Positions 22,007 to 35,000 of a stretch of DNA of 64,000 nt are shown piece after piece. Made by a program: the position numbers and the translations under genes. The notes beneath the pieces were generated by a model that saw only the letters and a list, made by a program, of their open reading frames with translations, did no database searches and was not told the DNA's origin. Position 1 is the stretch's first letter, and the number at the start of each line of letters is the position of its first letter. The DNA comes from Limnomonas spitsbergensis (Eukaryota > Chlorophyta > Chlorophyceae > Chlamydomonadales), in NCBI GenBank assembly GCA_037349105.1, contig JAYJMM010000118.1, forward strand, positions 1,116,001-1,180,000, read 5' to 3'.

Positions 22007-25000
22007 ATGACGAATGTTTCGGAAGCATACGACGAATTTGAGCCTGATGACAAGCCTCAAGGAATGGAGTGCAATGGGGAGCCCATCGACGACACGAAGC
22101 CCCGTACCTGGTGGCAGACACGCTACGTCGACAGCTCTGAGGTCCTCTCCGTGCACGGGGAATGGAAGGAGCCGTTGGAAGAAGTCGCGCTGTGAGTAGC
22201 CACCCCTGCTTCTCTCATGACACAGCAACCTACCAGCACAGTGCATGACCATGCCAATGCCATGCCTGACGACTCCTGCATTGTTGAGGTGCCATGCATG
22301 TTTAACTTGCAAGGATGGTATGTGGCACCGCATACGGCACAACTCTTACCACGCGCCACGCAGGGCACGGTATCACAAGCTACACACGCATCACGCCATC
22401 TACACTGACACCTCCTCCACCCGCACCATCGACCTCAAGGTCTTTGGACAAGGCCACATGCTATACTTCTACTTCATCAAGGTGCGCCCTCCTGACTACC
22501 AACTATCCAGTACCATGGTCAGCAACTGCCGCTGATGCAACTGGCGCCCATTTTGCTGGAGGACCGCTCTGCCACTGGCGTACGACTTCAGGCATGAAGC
22601 ATGACATGTCAGCGCTCCGCAGTCACTGGCTGCAAACTCAACCAGCCTCATGAGCTCTTGTTGCATGGCATATGCGCGCCATGATCGCCTATGATTGCAT
22701 GGCACATGACTGCAATGGGTCACTGTGACATTGGGCCTGTGCCTGCATGCCATGCCATGCCATGCACCTGGCCAGCCAAATTTTCTTTCATTCAGCATTC
22801 AGCTCAACTGAGCCTTAACTTCACATCACTGATGCCCCCCAAGGCCCGGACCTGCCTCCTCTCCGTGCCGCATGACCCTTTTCTCATGCCCCACACCACA
22901 GTACATGGCCATGGTGTTTGGAGCCCTTTCCATCTTCCCCGCCTTCATCGCCATCATTCTGTTCCTGAATGGCAGCTGGTTCACCACGGGATCTCTGGAG
23001 AAGACTTCAATCGGCAACTATGGCCTTGTGTCGACAACCAATGGGACGGCCAAGCTAGGCTACCTCCTGTCCTCAGATCCAACGCTGACAGCGGGTGTGG
23101 ATCTCACTTCATTCAGCTCCTCAAAAAGTGAGGTGGGGAGGTTAGCAGGAGCCGTTACATGGGAATAAATATGTCAAGTGTGAGGGGGGGCAGCACAGTA
23201 CGATGGTGGGGAAATCAAGCTGGGATGGAAGACGTGACTAGACTCCCTGAGACGGGGAGAGCTGGGAGACAAGTCGTCTCATCAGGGAAGTATCCAGAGG
23301 GAGGGGATGGGGGGAACAGACTTCATCCATACCTTGATTTCATGCGTGTCGGACCTCCTTGACTTCAACCTTAGCTCCCCTTACCCCTGACTGAGACCTG
23401 CCTGGCTTCATGGATGTGAGAGCAGCGATGATCCGAACCTATGACTCCTTTGCAGCTATGACAGACGGAGGGTCTGCAGCAATGGCATTGTCACTCGATG
23501 GGTGTCTGAATTTCTGATGGCTGTCTATCTCCTGGAAGCGTGCCGCACCCATGGCCCCTATCAAATCTTACATCGATTTTATGCCGCCCCTCTCCCCCCA
23601 TACTTTGCATTTAACCTTGAACCTTGAACCTGAGACTGAAATCTCCCTTGGGTTGGCTGGGTTCACAGATGCCGAGATGGAGATTGCCATTGGGCTGTTG
23701 TTCCGCGGGGACGCCAACAAGGACCCGGCCACCATCGCTGGCTCCAACAAGCGTACCACCATCATCGCCATGTCATGGCTGGACCTGCTGGGGTGAGATG
23801 GACATGGGTAGGGTGAAGGGGAGATGGGTGGAGGGAGGGGGAGATGGGTGGGGTTGGGGACGACTATTCTCCAAAGGGGGCATGGGACCTGGGTCCAAAA
23901 ACCAAAACAAGGTTAGTGCACGATTGATCCAAGGCCAGGGGTCGCTCTAATTATGGAGGATGGGCACTCTACCCATCTAAACAGAAATAACTCCATCAAG
24001 CCTGTAACCTCTTATTCAAATGGACAAAATGAAGACTGCAAATGACAGAGCTACAACTCGTCCATTCTGCATGAGACCCCGGCACTTCCCAGCCTATGAA
24101 GCCCCTCCACATCCCCCTCCTCCCATCAGACACCTCTCAGGTGCCTATATGGTGCCCTCTCGAGCCTCTCACCCCTCTCACCCGTATGCTTCCCTTCTTG
24201 TGACCTGGAACCTGCCTGGAACCCAACTCCCTATGCCCTCCCGCGAGGTGCATTGGTTTATTTTGCTCCCCCGTCACCCTTCATCACCCTTATTGTGACC
24301 TGGAACCGTATCCCTTCTCACCAGGTGCATTGGTTTCTTCTGCTCCTCCCTCTACTTCATTGTGTGGACCCGGCGCCTGGCTCAGCGCGCGGATGACATG
24401 ACAGTCACCATCAAGGACTACAGCGTGAGGGTGCAGGGCCTGCCGAGTGATGTCACGGAGGAGGAGGTGAAGAGGCACTTTGAGCAGTGGGGAGAGGTGA
24501 GCGGTTTGGAGGGGCCATGAGATCACGAGATGGTGGGGAAGGGTGGAGAAGCATATGATGATTCAATGAAAGCTCTGTGGATGAGAGTGGAAAGTGAGAA
24601 CCCCCTCCTTGCCCTCGGTTGATTGCGTGGACTGTTCCGCCCCCCTTTTCTCTCCTCCTTACGTCCCTGTGTATGTGGCTTCACCTTACGTGCCCTCACA
24701 CCTCTACCCCTCCTCCATTATTGCCCGTCTAGTATCTCATGTTCACCTTCTGTGACCCGACACCCCTACCCCTCCTTCATAGCTTGAGGGTGAGATCAAC
24801 ACAAGCCACTCAACAGGCAGGTGTCTAGGTGGCTTGTGTTGATCTCACCCTCTACCTCCCTGTTGAGTGGCTTGTGCTGACCCTATGTGCCCCTCTCCCC
24901 CCCTCTGCTTGCTTGCTTAGGTGGCCCGTGTTGATCTGGCACACGCTTGCTATGACTTCATTGACATGGTGATGGAGCGCAAGGATATCACCGCTGCTGA

Positions 25001-28000
25001 GGAGAGGGCACTGGCAGTGCTGCAGAGATCAGCCATCACCTTCCCCAGGGTGAGGAGGAAATGAGGGTGGGGGGCACAAGGGTGAGGAATATTGAGCTGA
25101 AGGGGGGCACTAGGGGGAGATTTATAAATGAGGGAGGGGGGGCAAGGAGGTGAGAACTTTATGAATGGCAGGGGGCACAACAGGGTGAGGAGTAATTTGA
25201 AGGGAAGGGGGCACAAGGAGGGGAGGATGAAGTGGGGATGGGGCGCGAACGGGGGACAGAAATCAGGGGATGGGAGGTGCAAGGAGTGGGGGCTGAGTGG
25301 GGGGAAAGGAGGCACCAGGTGTAAAGAGGAGGGGGTCTTTGGATGCAAATTCGTGTACAGCCCTGACCTTTGGGGCCTGAAATGTAAAGCATCGCCTTAA
25401 GCACTAGACCAGTAGACCTAAGATGCCTACGCTGGTACCCAATGTCCTGATCCCTTATCCATGAATCCATAACGCCTTGCCTTGAACTCTTGATCTTGCA
25501 CCCCCGCCCTGATCCTTGGACCCTGTCTCTGGCAGGTGGATGAGGAGCTGGAGACGGAGGTGCTTCAGTGCCGCTTTGACCTGGTGCTGATCAACCGGGC
25601 GATACGCGCGCAACAGGCAATGCATGGCGCACAAGATGTGGTGGAGGCGTTTGTGGTGTATAAGGTCGGGGGCAGATGTGGGGTGGAGGCGGTTGGGGAC
25701 TTAAGGTTTGAATGTAGGGGGGAGGAATGGGATGGAAGTGTTGGTGGTTTTGAGGGAATGGGCAGTTTGGAATTTGGAGGCATCTGTTGCGTGAACAGAA
25801 GGGTGGGAAGGTGGGGCATGGGCGTCTGTGGCGAGCAAGGTCAGTGGGTGTGGGAGAGCGCAGTGGAGTAAAGGCAATGCAGGGCTGGCGCTTCCACACC
25901 TGCACGGACATTTGTTTAGCAAAGTAGGGTCCAAGCGCGAGCCTCCTCCAGCACTGCTACCGCACCTCTGTAATCATCTGATCTGTTCCATTAGTGCTTA
26001 TTTTAGGGTGCTTCAGCAACAATTCAGCTACATGAGTAATATGATGACCTGCAGCCATGGGAGCTTGATACAGCAAGCTCTGTTGTTTCGGCCACCAGCC
26101 GCCGGCTGGTCCCCATCGGCCCAGTGTAGCCGCCCGGCGGCCTTCCCTAGGGGGGTATGGCGCGGCAGCGCGCACTTCAATAAAATGTTGCTCTCCTGCA
26201 TCCGTTCCAGGCCACGGCGACCAGGGTCAAGACCTTGAACCACGGGGCCTGTGTTTATCCCTGCATGTTCCCCGGGGCATATGTGTGAAAGGGGGCAAAG
26301 CAGTAGGGTGCACCGCAAGTGTCTCACCTGATCCTACACCCTGGAAGTGTGATGTCCTTGCAGCCTTCCCTGGGGCCTGTAGCTGCACCCTGTAGCTCTA
26401 TCACCAGCCCCCTCCTGCAACCTCTTCTTGGACCGATTCCACCCGGCCAGCGCCCAGGAACAGTGCTGCCCTAGCCATACTTCTGGTTTCATGCCCTCCT
26501 GTTTCTGCAGTCTTCCTGTCCTTGTTTCTCAGGAGTTTGCTTTTTAGTCCCTATCCATGGGAAGGGGGGAAATGGGAGCTGCCTGCACCCTATCCGCCCA
26601 TGGCATAAATCATAATTCATAACCATTAACCGTCGATCACTGACCTCACACTCTCATAGGAGGAGACCAGCCGAGCGACGTGCGTATTTGATCAGCCGCG
26701 TCACTTCTGGAACGTCTGGAAAGAGCCGATGGAGAATAGGTTCAGAGGCCAGCACCAGATCAAGATCACGCAGGCGCCCGAGCCAACAGACGTCATATTT
26801 GAAAACCTGGAGCTGAACTGGGTATGAGGGGGCGGTAGGGGAGGGCCCCACATTTTCTGTAAGCCAAGTTCAGCTTTAGTTCAGCTACATCAAAGCCTGC
26901 AGCCGAGGGGGCCTAGTGGAGCATGCCCCGCTGCTTGGGCCATCGGCCAAAGGCTGGTCGTAGCTTGGTCCAAATCAGCCCAGCAGAGGCCGTTCAGCTG
27001 CCTGTGGAAGGTGGCTTGGCGTGGGGTAGATAAAGAATGGAGGGCACAACTTAAAGACGTGCCCCCTGCCCTGAAACCCTCACCTTCTTTGGAAGGTTGT
27101 CAACATGCACAGGTACTGAACACCTGTAGGCTTTTAGAGGTTAAGGATTTAGGGGCAAAGAGCCCCTTTGTCAATACTAAAAGCTGACTGGAGCAATCTT
27201 TCCAATCTGCCCTAAGGAAGCCCTGTTCATACCCCAGCCACAGCCCTGCACTAGCCAGACTCATAGCCCTGCCATAGCCGTAGTCCAGCCCCAACCATAG
27301 CCCTAGTCATGCCCCAGCCATAGCCCCAGCCAGATCCCTGCACCAGCCACAGCCCTTCTCCTGTCTCTGTCCCTACTCCAGCTGACCAAACCTCAACCCT
27401 GTCCCCCGCCTGCCCTGCCCTGGTGTCTGTTTCCAGGTCTCCCGTGCTCGCCTGTGGATCAGCAGTTGGAGCATGAAGTGTACGCTGCTGGTCATTGGCT
27501 TCTTCATCATCAGCATCGCGCCGGCCATTCAGACCAACCTGGGTGCTTGGAAGGGCAGGGCCTCTCAAAGCAACTGCAACGCATATTGCACGTAGGTCCC
27601 GAGAAGGGTTGTTTTTTTAGGCCTGATTCCTGAAGCTTGCCTGAAGCATTTTTTAACCCTAAAGCATTGAACATTCCACAGGGCAGCCGCAATGCGTATT
27701 GCACATGTGTCCAGATGAGGGTTCCTTTTTACATGAAGCCTGATCCCTTACATTTCCCCAAGGCCTTCACTCTTTGAAGGCAGGCCTCTCATGATTGCAT
27801 GTGCTGACCCTTAACCTTTAACCCTAGACAAATGAAATTCATTGCGCATGGGTCAAGTAGAAAGGGGCTGGCGAGGAGAATACCGCAGGAGCAGCAGCAG
27901 CATTGGGATGCCTGGGTTTGGTCGTGCAGAGGTTAGCTGGGCTGGGGTAGGCAAACAGTAGAAGCAGCATCTAAAACAGAAGGGTGTCTGGGTGTACTGC

Positions 28001-29044
28001 ATTGGACAAGGAGAGTGGCACCCCCTTCCCCCTCTTCCCTCAGCTTTGATTGATTGAGCGGGAGGGGGGTCGGGCTTTGGGGATACAAATGAAGTTGGCC
28101 TGCCTGCAGTACCAGGACAAACAGTCCTTGAACAATGTGTGTGGTCTGTTCACTATGGGGGACACTGAGCAGGGCAGAGCTATGAATAAACAAAATCTAC
28201 TCCTGGCTACCATAATCTACGCCCCAACTTTAGTGAGGCGTAGATTATGGTAGCCAGGAGTAGATGGAGGAAGCCACCAGCTTTGTTGCGCACGTAGAAA
28301 CAACAGCGAGGGAGTACGCGCTGAACCTTGAACCTAAGACCAGGACCCATCACCCCTGTATCTCTACATTCACAAATTCACCGTCTCGTTACCCCTTCAT
28401 CTCCACACACACAAATGCACCGCCCCAACACTCTTTCAACTCCACACCCACAAGTTCACCATTCCGTTACCCCTTCAACTCCACACCTACAGGTATACCA
28501 GTGAGGGCGGCGTCCCCACGTTGAATGACACGCTGTCATCCTATTACCAGCTATGCCACACCACGGGCACCGACATCAACCAGCTCAGCTGCGGCAACCA
28601 GGTCATCTGCTTTGAATGCTTCTGTCACCTGACGCTGTCCACGGGCTCGCTGACAAACCTCAACCTCTGCTTCGAGTTCAAGTGAGCCGGTGACAAGCTG
28701 TGCAGCAGCACCCTGCACTGTGCATTGCTTCTTGCTTTCGACCTCTGCTTGGTCTGTTGAGAGCCCCAGTTTGGGGAAGGTGTGAACCTCTGTCCCTCCC
28801 TGACCACGCAATCCCACCTCCCTATGCCGTCCCCCTCCAGGCTTTCATTCTCCCCGACACCATTCTTACCCCTTGCCTCCCCCCTCTCCTCTGTGTAGCT
28901 CAGTCCTACTGATCCAGGTGGGTGCCCAAACGTTGGCAGTTGTGACCATCGTGCTGGTCAACATCATCCTGCCGCGCTTCATCAGCCTCTTGTCCGCCCT
29001 AGAAAGGCACCACACGCGCAGCTCAGAGGCACGCTCAACGACGC

Positions 29045-29077
<33 letters not shown>

Positions 29078-32000
29078 TGGTGGCATCATGGAGGGACGTG
29101 CACTGGTGAGGACATGTTGGGAGGATAGCAGCAGTTGCGGTGAGATGCATGCGGGCAGGGACTCGTGTTTCAGAGTTTATGACTGTATGCCTATTGTTTG
29201 TAAAGCTGTGGCCCGTTTTAACATGAGAAAATGAGAAGGCAAGGTTGTTTTCTGAATGAATGGCCCTTGATCGGCAGACGTGGTAGAAGAAGAAAGCATG
29301 CATATATAAATGAATCAATGACTGAATGAATGAGCAGATGATTGAAGGCCTGACCCCTGCTGTAGGCGCTGCTCATCATGTACTTCCTCAACACAGCAAT
29401 CTCCATCATGGTCGCCAACACGTGAGATCTGGGTTCAGGGTTAAGGCCGCCAACGCGTAAGGCTGCCAACACGTGAGAGCTGGGTTCAGGGTTAAGGCTG
29501 CCAATGCGTGAGATCTGGGTTCAGGGTTAAGGCTGCCAACTCGTGAGAGCTGGGTTCAGGGTTAATGCTGCCAACGCGTGAGAGCTGGGTTCAGGGTTAA
29601 GGCTGCCAACACGTGAGAGCTGGGTTCAGGGTTAAGGCTGCCAATGCGTGAGAGCTGGGTTCAGGGTTAATGCTGCCAACGCGTGAGAGCTGGGTTCAGG
29701 GTTAAGGCTGCCAACACGTGAGAGCTGGGTTCAGGGTCAAGGCTGCCAACGTGTGAGAGCTGGGTTCAGGGTTAAAGCTGCCAACGCGTGAGAGCTGGGT
29801 TCAGGGTTAAGGCCGCCAACGCGTGAGAGCTGGGTTCAGGGTTAAGGCTGCCAATGCGTGAGAGCTGGGTTCAGGGTTAAGGCTGCCAACTCGTGAGAGC
29901 TGGGTTCAGGGTTAAGGCTGCCAACACGTGAGAGCTGGGTTCAGGGTTAAGGCTGCTGCCAACATGTTATATCTGGGTTCAGGGTATAGGTGGCCAGCAC
30001 ATGAGAGCTGGAAGGGTTGAAGGGTGAAGGCTGTCAACCCTGTCACTGTTTACGTCGCATTTGTAAGGGAGGCTTGAGCATGGGGGGGGGACATGAAACC
30101 TAGCCTCATCTCCATTGTGATGAGGATATGAGGAAGGGGAATGAGCTTTACAATATTTTGATCCACCCATGGCTCTTCCAGTTTTGGCGGTATGGACATT
30201 CATTGAAGGTGCTAGCAATGAGTCTGTGAATAGGGGAGAAGATTTTGAATGGGGGGGTCAATTCTCTATGATCGGGGTTCCAAACTTTCAACACGGTTTC
30301 GGATCAGGGTCCATTTAAACCCTGCTCTGGCCAATTTCTCCCCCCCTCCCCTAGGTCCTTGCCTCTCCTGCACAATGCAATCAAAGACACCTGGCTGGGT
30401 ACCTTCCTCCTGCTGGGAATCTACAGTGACCTAACGCCCAACTGGTATGCCTATGTGAGTAATGCCTGGGTATGGACGAAGATGCTTCGGCCTCAACTCG
30501 AGCCTGGACTAGATTGGCAGTTCATGAATGGTAAGGAAGGCAGATGTGTTGCACAAATAGATGGATACCCGTATTGTGGATCATTCAGGGACTTCAGCAA
30601 CTGCAGCTGAGTTGCTTTGGGATGATGCAGGGGCCTCATGGGCCTTGAGTCCGTGTGATCATGGCTGTGGCTTTAAGGAATGCGTGTCCGCTTGTGCCCG
30701 GGGCTGTGGGGCTATGGGGTTGGCGGCTGGAGGACGAACCACTGTGTGTTGTGTACTGGCCTGCAGGAACTTGCCTTGCTGGCTGCATTGTAGGGCATGT
30801 AACACAACGTAACACACAGGTATGGCCATCGGAGAGCCATTATCATATCGCACCGGTCCCTGCTCGCCCGCCCATCCGTCACATGCTAATGCGCATCGTA
30901 GTTGCATTAATGAGGACAGCGTAGTACGGGAGCCTCGGGACCTGAGGATGGGGCGGCGGCGAGAACAGAGGGAGGAGCTGTGTAAAGCGCACGCCTTTCA
31001 TTCCACTCCTCTCCCTCATCATTTCTGTGCCCTCCTCTGCTTCAGGTGGGCAAATCTCTGATGCTGTCCCAGATGCTGGGCATTGCGTCACGCCTGGCAG
31101 AGACAGGCTTCTACATATATATGTACCGCAGAAAGGTGAGAACTGTGGACTGGGAATTTGAAGGTGGAAGCCTGTGAGGAGGATAGGGTCATACTACAGG
31201 ACTCTGTTGACACCCCTGCACCTCTCTCTCCATGCTGCAGCAAGGTCGGGTTGTCAGACTGGGCCCAGGATGCGATGACGATGCAGCACGACGCTGAAGC
31301 CCCCTCCTTCCTGCCACCTGGTCCCCCCCCGCCCTCTCCTGCAGATCAAGAACCGCTGGAAAAGCCTGACGCAGCGAGAGCTGAACAAGTCATACGAGGG
31401 GCCGCACTTTGATCTAGCCAGCAGGTGACAGCAGCGGGCAGGATCATCTGGGGCAGCTGAGCGGGTTTGAAGTGAATGACGTTATCAGGGCACTCTGGTC
31501 TGACAGCTTCCATGCACCTAACGGACAGTTTAGCAGGCCCAGTCAGCTCCGCAACCACAAACTATAGAAGGAATCCTGAGTAGTCTGTGACCATATAGAT
31601 CCGGTGTCCACTGTTCAGATATGGAGGGCTGGGATCCTGACAAGTGTGTGCCCTTGCAAAACTTGATTCCCCTGTTCAATCCTTGAGGGCGTGAAACCTT
31701 AAGCTCCACGTGCAAACCCTGACCCCCTGTTGCCCAGGTATGGCGAGCACCTCGGCGTCGTGTTTGTGTGCATGCTGTACGGCTCGGCTATGCCCATCAT
31801 GTTCTTTATATGCCTCATCTCCTTCTCTGCGACCTATCACCTGGAGAAGTACTACATGCTACAGGTGAGGCAGCCTGGCGCACCTTGCAATGCTTTGCAA
31901 TGGCACTTAATGCAACGGCAATCCGGCATGCCTGCCACATCTCCTAGTATAATCAGACCTCTGTGCCGGGGCTGTGGGCAGCAGTGCAGCTGTGCAGTGT

Positions 32001-35000
32001 AGCTCTGCAGATTCTATCTGTTGAAGTATTTTTTGCGGGTATGGATTATTTGTGGGTATGGTTCAGGGGATTTCCCTCAGCGCCTCCTTGGCAACCAATG
32101 GCAGGGTGCAGCTCTGCTGTGCAGGGGACTCACAGCTCACCTCCCCTACATCCACCAAGGCACCTCTGACCCTGACTGCTCAATTACTAAGCATGACCCC
32201 CTAATCCCCTATGCATGTGGTATAACCCTCCTGCTGGATCCACCCACCTGCCCGCTTGCCCTGCACAATCACCATGAGTGCGGCTCCCTTGGGCATGTGG
32301 TATAACCCTCCTGCTGGATCCACCCACCTGCCCGCTTGCCCTGCACGATCACCATGAGTGCGGCTCCCTTGGGCATGTGGTATAATCCTCCTGCTGGATC
32401 CACCCACCTGCCCGCTTGCCCCGCACGATCACCATGAGTGCGGCTCCCTTGGGCACGTGGTATAACCCTCCTGCTGGATCCACCCACCTGCCCGCTTGCC
32501 CCGCACGATCACCATGAGTGCGGCTCCCTTGGGCACGTGGTATAACCCTCCTGCTGGATCCACCCACCTGCCCGCTTGCCCCGCACGATCACCATGAGTG
32601 CGGCTCCCTTGGGCACGTGGTATAACCCTCCTGCTGGATCCACCCACCTGCCCGCTTGCCCCGCACCATCACCATGAGTGCGGCTCCCTTGGGCACGTGG
32701 TATAACCCTCCTGCTGGATCCACCCACCTGCCCGCTTGCCCCGCACGACCACCATGAGTGCGGCTCCCTTGGGCATGTGGTATAACCCTCCTGCTGGATC
32801 CACCCACCTGCCCGCTTGCCCCGCACGATCACCATGAGTGCGGCTCCCTTGGGCACGTGGTATAACCCTCCTGCTGGATCCACCCACCTGCCCGCTTGCC
32901 CCGCACGACCACCATGAGTGCGGCTCCCTTGGGCACGTGGTATAACCCTCCTGCTGGATCCACCCACCTGCCCGCTTGCCCCGCACGACCACCATGAATG
33001 CGGCTCCCTTGGGCACGTGGTATAACCCTCCTGCTGGATCCACCCACCTGCCCGCTTGCCCCGCACGATCACCATGAGTGCGGCTCCCTTGGGCATGTGG
33101 TATAACCCTCCTGCTGGATCCACCCACCTGCCCGCTTGCCCCGCACGATCACCATGAGTGCGGCTCACTTGGGCATGTGGTATAACCCTCCTGCTGGATC
33201 CACCCACCTGCCCGCTTGCCCCGCACGATCACCATGAGTGCGGCTCCCTTGGGCATGTGGTATAACCCTCCTGCTGGATCCACCCACCTGCCCGCTTGCC
33301 CTCCTGCTCCCCGCAGGTGTGCCAGTGGCCCATCACGTACAGCGCCAACCTGCCCATCTTTGTCTCTTCAACGCTGCCGTTTGCGGCGCTCTGGCATGTC
33401 CTGTTTGCGCTGTGGGTCTTCTCCATGATCGCGGTGCCACAGAGCGGAGTGGTAGGTGGCCTTTGAAATGCAGCAATATGGAGCGTCTGTAATATTATGA
33501 TTGTTTTCAATGGTGATGACGCAATTGGATCTGGTGTTCAAAAGCAAATGTTTCATAAGCTTGCTGGCTCCTTGGGCCTGTGCACCTGCTGCCCTCATGG
33601 GATGGGACAGCCATCTCTCAATGAGGTAACTCTATAAAACGGATGCCATTCAGTGTGTGAAGCAGATCTGAAGCATGTGTGAAGCGGATCTGTAGCATGT
33701 ATGAACTGCAAAGACGTTTTCATGCATCCCATGCATTGAGACAGGTGATCAGCCCACGCCCGGCCATCATATCCTCAGTCAGTTGCATTTTCTTGAACGG
33801 AGCCCCTGCTGCACCTCGCGTTGTCTGCAGGCAGGCAGCTCGATTGTGGCGCTCTGCAGTTCCATATCTCGCACCTTCGAGAAGGTCTGGCAGAACACCA
33901 ATGGCCTCTCCACAGCCCAGGTAGGGCTAGGAGCTTCATTAATAGGTAAACATCGACAGATGTACAGATATGATACAAATGGGGGATCTCGGGAATTAAC
34001 AATTGTCAATCCTTGAAATTATAACATATAGATTGAGGAAATCAATTTGTTTTTAATCGTGCTGAGAGGGCAGGTTGAGTTGATGGTGATGCAGAATGCT
34101 GAGCTGCCGGGGTGGTCATTAGTGCTAATGTCCGAGGGGCACTTTAGAGATGGCATCTTGCAGCCAGGCTTTGCTGCTGTTTGTGCAAGCGGGCGTCTGT
34201 TGCAGCGGTATAATTTGAGCAGCGTCTGCCAGAGTGTCAGCATGGGGATGTATCTCCCAGCCCCACCTTACCCTGCAGTGACCCTATCCCTCACACTTGC
34301 GTACACACCACACACCTTCCCCTGACCTCGCACATGATGACATGACTCATCCACACGGCCTCATCTCCCTTCTGCTGCATAATTCTGTCCATTGCACCTT
34401 ACATGCTGCCCCCCCCCCCCTTGCTACCACCTTCCTTGATGTAGATCCTGTGCCACATCCCCCCATGCTGCAGATGGCGGCCCGTCTGGCTCAAGGCAAC
34501 GCCCTCCACTTCCTGGGGGGCCTCTTCTTCTTGATAGCGTCCCTCCTGGTGTTCTGGTTCCTAGATCCCATTGTCAAGGTTTGAGGAGGGCTGGGGGATG
34601 AGGAGCAGGTTAAGGAGGCATCATGTCTGTGGAGGGGCGATTGGACAGGGGTTCTGGCTTTGAAGATAGCAGGGTCAGAGCATCGTTGCGCATCTTTTGT
34701 GCGGGGTCCAGCTGCCAGATACTGGTGTGGTCCTATACATTTTATGACATTGGGGAATTTATAGCATGTGCTGTGTAGAGCAGAAATGCCTTGGTACCTT
34801 ACATTGAGCGGCAGACGTCAAGTCATGGGTCCTTTCAATGCTCCCCCAACCCATTTCCTCCCCACCTGCTGCCCTGCCTTGCCCCTTCGCCCATGCATGC
34901 CCTGCAGCCCTGCCATCTACCCCGCTGCAATTCCCCCTTGCCTCGCCCCCACCACCTCTGCAGGCCTTGGAGCCCCTGGTGACGCCTCTGCTGCTGAAAT

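Noticed and set aside
32509..33207. 232-residue minus-strand open frame
   Set aside because: It is the 80-bp minisatellite read through three times. Equivalent frames exist in all registers and it lies in an intron.
29421..33308. CRISPR-like array of regular repeats
   Set aside because: Repeats are head to tail without unique spacers and lie in introns of a eukaryotic gene.
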